64,000 nucleotides of DNA from Physella acuta (lineage: Eukaryota > Mollusca > Gastropoda > Physidae). The stretch covers positions 1-64,000 of the forward strand of contig NW_026731570.1 in the NCBI RefSeq assembly GCF_028476545.1, written 5' to 3'. Position 1 is the first letter of the stretch. Every line of letters begins with the position of its first letter. Below are positions 47,155 through 59,100 of this stretch, piece after piece. The notes under the pieces are model-generated. The model had not been told where the DNA came from. It did no database searches and saw only the letters and a list, made by a program, of their open reading frames with translations. The translations under genes and the position numbers were made by a program.

Positions 47155-50100
47155 CTGTGGAAACAAAATTTATTTCACATACATTTTCAGTCTCTATCTA
47201 CAAACTTTATTTTGTTCAAGAATGCAACTCTGTGTTAAAAAAACTAAGACACAGTTATATATATACTGTATATGTATCCTTTCGTCCTTTTGGACATGGT
47301 GGTCCATTAGGCAGATGAAGTAGAGTTCATCAGTTTCTCTGACCTCTGAGATATTTTGTTCTGTTCTATGCACTACCATCTTTAATTTCCAAAATCTGAG
47401 CCAGGTACCCATCAGAGCTGGGTGGACTCAGTCTTATCTTAAGATCCAAACTTAAGACATTCAGGCTAGCAGTTATGTGCTCTATCGCCCAACCATGCTG
47501 TACCACAAGACACTTTTAGTCATGTTAAAGAAATGACTGAAAGATTTCAATCAATTAAAATTTTCAGGGAATTCTATGCCCAACTGACATCCATACTAAA
47601 AAACAAACTAATTTCTCTATGACAAAATATATGTGATTATACATATAGTATGGGATGTGTTAATTGCATCATACAACAGAGTTAAACAGCTATAGTTAAG
47701 ACAAGACTTACACGTCACCAATTAATGAGATTAGGATTTTCGGATGAAGGGGTCAAATGTGATTTAAATGTGTATTATTCAAGAATTACTGAGCCAGTAG
47801 ACGTGTAGCAACACATTAACCCTTTACAGCCCAATATGTCTGTGTGTTATTTCATTAACCCTTTACAGCCCAATATGTCTGCGTGTTATTTCATTAACCC
47901 TTTATAGCCCAATATATCTGCGTGTTATTTCATTAACCCTTCACAGCCCAATATGTCTGCGTGTTACTTAACTAGTCTAAAGCAGCTTTGTGACCCAAAC
48001 TTACATTACAACCAATGAGATTCCTAAATCTTGGGTTGACAAAACTCCATGCACCCATATTTCTGTGCTCCTCCTGACTCCAGATGAACTCTTTAGCTTT
48101 GGGGTAAGTTTTCAAGACTTCCTGTAGCTCTCCAGCAGGGAAGGGACAAAGGCTCTATACACATAAAAAAAAGTATCTGTAATAAAATACTCATTATAAA
48201 ATAACTGATCATCATCTTTTCCTGTTTGTCCCCCAGACACATGGGTAAGATGAAGTAGAGTTCACCTATTTCAATGACCACCGCAAACAGGGTGATAACA
48301 TAATAGAACAATAAAAAAAAAACACATGAAATAGTTATTATGAGTGCATATTTTTTTTATCATATTCTTGTAGTACAAAATGTTATTTTAACAGTACAAT
48401 TTAAACTGTTTTTACCATGAAATAGTTGGTTTTTCTAATTTTTATATTTTATTAATTGAACCATGGCATTTTACGGTAAATCAAAATTTTATTTCCTTAC
48501 CTCAAGTCTAACAAAAGCAACATGCTTAGCTCCCCTGGACTCCCTCTCCGTGACCAGAGCGTAGTAATGTTTACCAGAGCAGAAGACGACACGCGTGACA
48601 TCAGCGGGGGACACGCCAGGGTCAGACAACACAGGCAGGAAGTGTGTGCCGGGCTGCATGTCAGGCAGGGTGGACGTGGCCGCAGGCAGGCGCAGGACTG
48701 TTTTAGGGGCCGCAACTATCAATGGCTTGCGGAAGTTCCGCAGCATCTAAACATTGATATGAGTTGAGTTAGACAACTCTCAGTGTGACCATATTAGAAA
48801 ATACTTATACGAGTTGGGTTAGAAAAAAATAAACTATTTAAAATTCCAGGCTAAAAAATAAAAATAAGACATGGTTTAAAGACCAAAAATACACAGTCGA
48901 CTCATCCAAATGACAATACAGAGAAAAACCTAGCCATCAATATATTGTTAGCTAACTATAAAGAAAGTTAAACAATGCAGAGAATATAATACAAAGCCAC
49001 CTGTCTCCTGAGTAGATGGAAGTACTGGGCAGGAGTTGTAGGGTTAACTATTTGTATATTGACATCATCACCATCCACCTTGTCCTCCTTGCTATCACAT
49101 TGCTGCACACAAACAAACAGCAAACTACAGCAACATTTTTTTAAAAACAAACTACAGCAGCATTTTTAAAAAACAAACAACAGCATAATTTTTTAAAAAC
49201 AAACTACAGCAACATTTTTTAAAAACAAACTACAGCGAAATTTTTTAAACAAACTACAGCAACATTTTTTAAACATACTACAGCAACATTTATAAAAAAA
49301 ACAAAAAAAAACTACAGCAACATTTTTTTAAAACAAACTACAGCAACATTTTTTAAACATACTACAGCAACATTTATAAAAAAAAAAAAATACGTCAATA
49401 TTTTTTAAAAACAAACTACAGCGACATTTTTTAAAAACAAACTACAGCAACATTTATTAAAAACATACTACAGCAACATTTATTAAAAAAAACAAACTAC
49501 GTCAATATTTTTTAAAAACAAACTACAGCGACATTTTTTAAAAACAAACTACAGCAACATTTATTAAAAACATACTACAGCAACATTTATTAAAAACATA
49601 CTACAGCAACATTTATTAAAAACCTACAGCAACTTTTTTTTAAACAAACAGGAAACTACAGCAACATTGTTTAAAAAAACAGGAAACTACAGCAACATTG
49701 TTTAAACAAACAGGAAACTACAGCAACATTTTTCAAAAACAAAATACAGCAGCATTTCTTAAAAACCTACAGCAATATTTTTTTAAACAAACAGGAAACT
49801 ACAGCAACATTTTTTTATGTTAATGTTTGTGCAGGTATGTGAGTATTTACCAGTAGAAACCTTTCAATCCTGCAAGAGGAATGTTCTGGTCCAGCACCGT
49901 CCATCCCATGAGGTAACAACATGACTAGGCCTGACTGTAACAGCCACTTCACTGTAAGAACAAACTACATTAGTTGACAGACAACATATGATATGTGGGT
50001 TTATAGAACAACTTACATTAGTTGACTAAAAACAGGGTCTATGTGGGTTTATACTACCCTAACATGATGGACAGGTACTTAATTAGGGCTGAGCTGACTC

Positions 50101-53100
50101 AATGAAGTAACATGGTCAGACATAATTGTAACAACCACTTCACTGAAGGGACAAACTACTTTAGTTGATTAAAAACAGGGTCTATGTGGGTTTTTACTAC
50201 CCTAACATGATGGACAGGTACTTAATAGGGCTGAGCTAACTCAATGAAGCAAGTTGAGAAATTGGATCTGTTAGTATTTGAATCCAGTTAGTGATACGGC
50301 ACTTAGGCTAATACAACAGCCTGCCAGCTGATGGTAAAATTTCTAGGCACTAAGTCTAACTAATAGTAAAAGTTTAATTAACGAAGCCTAATACAAACTT
50401 CTTCTTCTTCGTTCTTAATTTTTAGTGTTGGAAAGGATCCCCCATCCAACACAATTAAGGATACGTGTCAACTGGTTATGCGCCATAGAGGCCATTGACT
50501 CTGATTTCAGCCCTGCTTTTCTTTTGGGATTTGCTTCCACAGCCTTTGTCCAACCAAGAACAAACTACAGGGCAGCAGTTGTTTGATTTTGGAGTTGTCT
50601 CTCCTAGAAGAGTGGCTGACCCCAGCTAACGAGCCTCATCTGCCCGAGGGTTTGAACTCGGGACTTTTCGGTTTAGCAACCATTAGCTTTACCGACTGGA
50701 CCACGCCGACCCCTCTAAAAGTTAAAGCAACAAAGCCTAACTAATACAAACAAAAGTTAAAGCAACTAAGCCTTACTAATAAAACCAAACTATCCACCCA
50801 GACCAAGAAAAAAAAATTGTCCTCACACTCCCCGCAGGTGACATAGGTGTCTATGATGGTCTGGGCGGCGTTGAAGAAGTCACCAAACTGGGCCTCCCAG
50901 ATGACCAGAGTCCGAGGGTTGTCTATGCTGAAGCCATACTCAAACCCCAGCACGCCTTCTTCTGATAGGGCACTGTTGGCTACCTGTTCAAAGGGAGGTC
51001 ATTTGGTCAAACATATACACAAATCTGTTCATTTTAGGTTGCACAAATGTACACAAATCTGTCCAAAACTGGGCACAAATATACACAATTCTGTACAATT
51101 TGGTTGCACAAATATACACAATTCTGTACAATTTGGTTGCACAAATATACTCAAATCTGTCCAAAACTGGGCACAAATATACACAAATCTGTCCAAAACT
51201 GGGCACAAATGTACACAAATCTGTCCAAAACTGGGCACAAATGTACACAAATCTGTCCAAAACTGGGCACAAATATACACAAATCTGTCCAAAACTGGGC
51301 ACAAATATACACAAATCTGTCCAAAACTGGGCAGAAATATACACAAATCTGCCCAAAACTGGGCACAAATATACACAATTCTGTACAAATTTGGTTGCAC
51401 AAATGTACACAAATCTGTCCAAAACTGGGCACAAATGTACACAAATCTGTCCAAAACTGGGCACAAATATACACAATTCTGTACAAATTTGGTTGCACAA
51501 ATGTACACAAATCTGTCCAAAACTGGGCACAAATGTACACAAATCTGTCCAAAGGGAGGTCACCTGGTTAAACATATAAATAAATCTGTCACAATTCAAA
51601 AGCATAAGAACTACAGACAATGTTTACATCACCTTTAGAATCAAACATGAGAAGCTTTTTTAAAAAAATCTTGGAAATAATTACATACACAATGGATCAG
51701 ATATTTTAAAAAAATTAGCGACATATAATCTTTTTAAGATAAGTATATTTTCACAAGTCAAGCATACCTCAAAGAATGCAGTAAAATAAGGTACCGATTC
51801 AGATCTTAATTGTTTCTTCAGCCTTTGAGTTGTGTGGTCAGCATCATACCCAGCAAACTAAACATAACTCAAGGAAATGTTGCGACAACAAACCTACCTC
51901 AAAGAATGCTGTCTGTGTGTCCGAGAGTTTGTTGAGAGGAATGTAGATGTGGTCAGTCAACTGGTCAACAATCATACAATGTCTGTGGCTAAAGGTGCCT
52001 CGGCCGACATCTTGTCCACTTATTCTTACACCATAGCCTGGGGGATAGGATGGGGAATATATAATAACACCTGGGGGTAGGATAAGGTATATGTAATTAT
52101 GCCTGAGGTAGGATAGGAATTTATTAAGCCTGGGGAATTAGAATAGAGAATCTGTCATTTCTACTGGGGGATAGGATGGGGAAAACAAAATCAAGCCCAT
52201 GTCTCATAACACAAATCCCATGTCCCATGACAAAAACCCATGTCCCATGACAAAACCCATGTCCCTTGACAAAACCCAATGCCCCTTGACAAAACCCAAT
52301 GCCCCATAACAAAACCCATGCCCCATGACAAAACCCATGTCCCTTGACAAAACCCAATGCCCCATGACAAAAACCCATGTCCCATGACAAAAACCAATGT
52401 CCCATGACAAAACCCAATGCCCCATGACAAAAACCCATGTCCCATGACAAAACACCATGTCTCATGACAAAACACCATGTCTCATGACAACATATGACAA
52501 AAACCCATGTCCCATGACAAAACCCAATGCCCCATGACAAAAACCCATGTCCCATGACAAAACACCATGTCTCATGACAAAACACCATGTCTCATGACAA
52601 CATATGACAAAAACCCATGTCCCATGACAAAACCCAATGCCCCATGACAAAAACCCATGTCCCATGACAAAACACCATGTCTCATGACAAAACACCATGT
52701 CTCATGACAACATATGACAAAAACCCATGTCCCATGACAAAACCCCATGACAGTACCTTGATGGAGCAGGGAGCCAATGGCTAAAGCCTCACAAGTGGCC
52801 CAGTCCAAGTCCACTCCTTCAGTCAGTCTCTGTAGCCTTCTGTCTATGTGGGTCTTCTTGATGGTTGGGTGGACATTCTGGAGAGAGAAATGGAAGCAGT
52901 TTCAGAAGTAATTGCAAAAGATGGCACTGGGTGGGGCACATCTGAGAATGAATCCAGAAGACATCACAGGAATGGTGCTAATCTGGATGCATCAAGGAAA
53001 AAGAAAGCAGGGAAGGCCAAGGGAGGCGTGGAGGCACACAGCATGGAAGCAGCAGACAGGCAGGACTGTCAAGTGGGGAGTTCCAGGAAAATTGCTGTTG

Positions 53101-56100
53101 ACCATCAAAAGTGGATGGAGCTTTTTGTGATGGTCCCATGTGTCTTGGGCACAAAAGGAGAAGATGATGGTGACCATCCATTTATACTTTCAGCATTAGC
53201 TTGAAAGAGCTTGAGGACAAAATTGACTCATTTTTATCAACAAGTGTTAGTAATGTTGTTTCAACTTGAAGTCATAGGTGTTAGATTCACCAGCCTGTAA
53301 TGGCTACACTACTCACCAAATCTTCAGGCACGGCTACAGATTTAGCCCCCACTACTCACCAAATCTTCAGGCACGGCTACAGATTTAGCCCCCACTACTC
53401 ACCAAATCTTCAGGCACGGCTACAGATTTAGCCCCCACTGCTCACCAAATCTTCAGGCACGGCTACAGATTTAGCCCCCACTACTCACCAAATCTTCAGG
53501 CACGGCTACAGATTTAGCCCCCACTACTCACCAAATCTTCAGGCACGGCTACAGATTTAGCCCCCACTACTCACCAAATCTTCAGGCACGGCTACAGATT
53601 TAGCCCCCACTACTCACCAAATCTTCAGGCACGGCTACAGATTTAGCCCCCACTACTCACCAAATCTTCAGGCACGGCTACAGATTTAGCCCCCACTGCT
53701 CACCAAATCTTCAGGCACGGCTACAGATTTAGCCCCCACTGCTCACCAAATCTTCAGGCACGGCTACAGATTTAGCCCCCACTGCTCACCAAATCTTTAG
53801 GCACGGCTACAGATTTAGCCCCCACTACTCACCAAATCTTTAGGCACGGCTACAGATTTAGCCCCCACTACTCACCAAATCTTTAGGCACGGCTACAGAT
53901 TTAGCCCCCACTTCTCACCAAAATCTTTAGGCACGGCTACAGATTTAGCCCCCACTACTCACCAAATCTTCAGGCACGGCTACAGATTTAGCCCCCACTA
54001 CTCACCAAATCTTCAGGCACGGCTACAGATTTAGCCCCCACTGCTCACCAAATCTTCAGGCACGGCTACAGATTTAGCCCCCACTACTTACCAAATCTTT
54101 AGGCACGGCTACAGATTTAGCCCCCACTACTCACCAAATCTTTAGGCACGGCTACAGATTTAGCCCCCACTTCTCACCAAATCTTTAGGCACGGCTACAG
54201 ATTTAGCCCCCACTACTCACCAAATCTTCAGGCACGGCTACAGATTTAGCCCCCACTACTCACCAAATCTTCAGGCACGGCTACAGATTTAGCCCCCACT
54301 GCTCACCAAATCTTCAGGCACGGCTACAGATTTAGCCCCCACTACTCACCAAATCTTCAGGCACGGCTACAGATTTAGCCCCCACTACTCACCAAATCTT
54401 CAGGCACGGCTACAGATTTAGCCCCCACTGCTCACCAAATCTTCAGGCACGGCTACAGATTTAGCCCCCACTACTCACCAAATCTTTAGGCACGGCTACA
54501 GATTTAGCCCCCACTGCTCACCAAATCTTCAGGCACGGCTACAGATTTAGCCCCCACTACTCACCAAATCTTCAGGCACGACTACAGATTTAGCCCCCAC
54601 TGCTCACCAAATCTTCAGGCACGGCTACAGATTTAGCCCCCACTACTCACCAAATCTTTAGGCACGGCTACAGATTTAGCCCCCACTACTCACCAAATCT
54701 TCAGGCACGGCTACAGATTTAGCCCCCACTACTCACCAAATCTTCAGGCATGGCTACAGATTTAGCCCCCACTACTCACCAAATCTTCAGGCACGGCTAC
54801 AGATTTAGCCCCCACTACTCACCAAATCTTTAGGCACGGCTACAGATTTAGCCCCCACTACTCACCAAATCTTTAGGCACGGCTACAGATTTAGCCCCCA
54901 CTACTCACCAAATCTTTAGGCACGGCTACAGATTTAGCCCCCACTACTCACCAAATCTTCAGGCACGGCTACAGATTTAGCCCCCACTACTTACCAAATC
55001 TTTAGGCACGGCTACAGATTTAGCCCCCACTACTCACCAAATCTTCAGGCACGGCTACAGATTTAGCCCCCACTACTCACCAAATCTTCAGGCACGGCTA
55101 CAGATTTAGCCCCCACTACTTACCAAATCTTCAGGCACGGCTACAGATTTAGCCCCCACTACTTACCAAATCTTTAGGCACGGCTACAGATTTAGCCCCC
55201 ACTACTCACCAAATCTTCAGGCACGGCTACAGATTTAGCCCCCACTACTCACCAAATCTTTAGGCACGGCTACAGATTTAGCCCCCACTACTCACCAAAT
55301 CTTCAGGCATGGCTACAGATTTAGCCCCCACTACTCACCAAATCTTCAGGCACGGCTACAGATTTAGCCCCCACAAATTTGAGAACATCAGCATTGACGC
55401 CGGTGTCCCAGACAGTGATGTTGTCACTTGCCTGGACCAGAGATGACCAGTGACCTTGGAGATGAAATGGCTGAAAATTACAAGCGCTACATTATAAAAC
55501 AAAGTAATTTTTTGTAGCTTAACAAATGAATATACTACTCACAGATAAAATTTAAAATAAATGTATCATCCAAATATAAAATTATGAAAATTTTAAACAA
55601 TATATTTAAAAAAAAAAAAGAAACTTACATACAGAAATGTATCATCCAAATATAAAATTGTGAAAATTTTAAACAATATATTTAAAAAAAAAAAAAGAAA
55701 CATGCAAATACCATCCTTACCTTGGTTTGATGTGAAGGCACTTGGTCTAAGTTCTCTTGTAGAACAGAGTTCCAAGAATTAACAGTTTCTTTTAATGACT
55801 CTTCACTGCATATTCCTGATTGCTGAAACAAAAACACACTTTTATACTGCACATAACAATTTGACCACATTACAACAGCATCAATTATGATAATCACCTG
55901 CATTAGTTATGTTGATGACATAATTAGCTGACCACACAACAACTGCATTAGTTATGTTGATTATCTAATTACCACAAGAAACTGGGCATATAAAATCATG
56001 TGTAGCATGACTGGGCATATAAAATATGTACCAAGACAGGGCATATATAATCATGTGTACCATGACTGGGCATATAAAATGTGTAGCAACAACAAGAGTC

Positions 56101-59100
56101 TGGGTGTATAAAATGTGTACCAACCACAAGAGACTGGGCGTATCAAATGTGTACCAACCACAAGAGACTGGGCGTATCAAATGTGTACCAACCACAAGAG
56201 ACTGGGCATATAAAATGTGTACCAACCACAAGAGACTGGGCGTAGTTCTCTGGAATACTTTTCCTGCTGTTGATGACCTTGTACATGTTGGGCTGTGTAA
56301 ACATTGGCTCATCCAACTCATTGTGACCCCACTTGCGATAGCAAAGGTAATCTATAATTACATCCCGACGGAATTTATGGCGATATTCCATTGCTAATGA
56401 TGTTGCCTTAATCACATCCTGAAAATTAATTAATAAACTCAGTTATTTTAAAAGATAAAATATTAAATTAATAAATAAAAAATATCTTACTATGTGAAAA
56501 GTACTTTCGAAGCCATGTTACTAAGTCTATGACATCTTTAAAATACAATGCTAAATGTTATTAACACTCACCTATCACAAAATTTACCTACGATCAAGAG
56601 ATTTTTCTACAATAGGTACCTTTGCTTTATTTCCACTTAAAAGATTAACTTAGACTTGGGACATTATTTACAAAGGGCATTAAATTGACCACAAGTTTAT
56701 GGCCCATTGTAGTCTCCTAATTGAAAGCTTTTGCAGAAGTACAAGAATGACTAAAAATTGGCCACTTAAACATTTCCTCTTTATAAATTTAAGAAGCAAT
56801 AAATGACTAACACATACAAATAAAAAACATGAATTGGGGAAGTTTCAATTAGCCCTTTACTGTGCATTAACCTTTATTGTTAACCTGAATTGGCTTCACC
56901 TTCTGTACAGCCAAGCAAAGGGAAATAACTCTTTTTTAAATAAATAATTGTTGCTTAGAATAAGTAATTAATTAAAATCTATCAGCATTTAAAAATTAAA
57001 ACAAAATGTAATTCACAGATAAAAATAGATGCCAATTATTGTGCATTACTTTCAATTACCATGCAATAAACATTTTAATTAAAAAACCAGCATCAAACTT
57101 AATTGTGAAAAAAATGGCCTACAGAGAACAGGTGTTTTTGGACTGTAAAGTATTAAGGTACAGGTATGCTGAGGTGACACTAAGTGAGATGAGGAGGGTA
57201 TCTCAAGTTTGAAGTCAAGTGAAAGTCTGACTCACCTCTGGATTATCTCCATTGACATGTATGACAGGGTATCCATTCACCTTTGCTATATCACTGCAGT
57301 ACTGAGAAGATCTGAGAGCAGACACCAGAGTAAAAGTCAGATACATCACAGGTCACTTTAAGCAGCATTCGTAACGATTCTTTAATTCTTCTTCTGCGTT
57401 CTTAATTTTAGTCTTGGAAGAGATGCCCTCCAACACAATTAAGTATATGTGTCAACTGGTTATGCACCATTTAGGCCGTTTACTTCTTTTATTGATACTT
57501 TTCACACATAGAGGCTTATATTATTTAAAATCAGATTTTGCTAACTTGAAATATTTCTAAATGTCACTTTGTTTTTTCTAATAGAAGTTTTTCCAGATAC
57601 CTTATTGTAAGTTTAAAATCATCTAAAATATCACTATGATCGCCCTTTAATTTAAACATTTTTTTAACAACTTGTTTTTCTATTGTGTTTGCTTTCAAGC
57701 AAGCCTACGGAGAACCAACTAATGCCATTCATTATCTGACGCTGGTTAAGGTGAGCTAAGACTGCAGGATATGTCACCTTCAACCCTCTACTACCCCAAC
57801 ACCAAATACTCACCTTCCTCTCTCAGCCTCCGTGGTAAATCCCACCTGGTTGTTGACGATGAGGTGGATGCTGCCTCCCGTCTCAAAATGTGGGGTGTTT
57901 GCAAAACAGAAAGTTTCTGCCACAACACCCTGTTCAGGTTTAAATTAGGTAATTTGTAACTTGTAGAAATAAATATAAAAGTTGTAATTTTTTTTATTTC
58001 TTATAGGAATTATTAAGATGTTGAGCTTGCCAAATAAAAATAGTATTTAAACAATTTAGTTTTAGATATTTTTTTAATTAAAAAAATTTCATAAAACAAA
58101 TAATACAACAAAATAAGTAGTTTTTTTTTTAAAGAAACTAATTATTGGCAACAGAGTTGCAACATAAATGTCATAAAATTAAAAAAATTATTTTTTAATT
58201 TAATTGTTTAATATTATTCTATTAATGTTAAAACAGTAGAATATATTTCACATATTAAAAAAAAAAACTGTTCTAGTTGAAATTTTAAAAACTCCAGCTT
58301 ACCTGGCCAACAAAACTAGCATCTCCATGCACTTGTAAGCACAGAACTCCATCGCCAGGTAAGGCCCCAGGTTTACAGCTGTAGTCTCCCAACTTGCCAG
58401 TTTGGAGTTTAGATCTTGCCTTACCAACAGCTACAGGATTATTAGCCTGACATTGACATAAAAAATATAATCAAAACTATTTTTAAAAACCATAAAATGA
58501 AATACAGAGAATTACCTCTAAATGTAAAATATTGAGTTACCTCTAGATGTTTACAGTGTGTTACCTCTTAATGTGAAATACTGAATTACATCTAAATTTA
58601 AAATACTTGTTACCTCTATATGTTTACATACTGAGTTACCTCTAGATGTTTAAATGTGAGTTACCTATAGATGTTTAAATAGTGAGTTAACTCTAGATGT
58701 GAAATACTGAATTTACATCTTAATGTAAAATACTGAGTTACCTCTAGATGTTAAAATGTGAGTTACCTATAGATGTTTAAAAAATAGAGAGTTACCTCTA
58801 GATGTTTAAATAGTGAGTTACTTCAAAATGTGAAATACTAAGTTACCTCTAGATGTGAAGGATTAGGAATGAGTGAGACATGGACTTGCTTCCCATCGTA
58901 TGGCAGATCAACTGATGTATCTAGAAAATATTTTTATCTCTTTTTAGTATTAAAACAACTACATAGAATAAAAAAATATTATTTAAACAACCAAACAATG
59001 TTTTCTTGTTTTTAGTATTGAAAACAAAAAAATAGCTAAAAACAAAAATAACAGAACATTAAAACATTACAGGACATGTAAGGGACAAATTTATTTTAGT

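Noticed and set aside
52124-52814. Minus-strand open frames [10 protein letters not shown]-type
   Set aside because: By-products of the 20-bp array in DHTKD1 intron 15. Only the [19 protein letters not shown] part is real coding sequence (exon 15).
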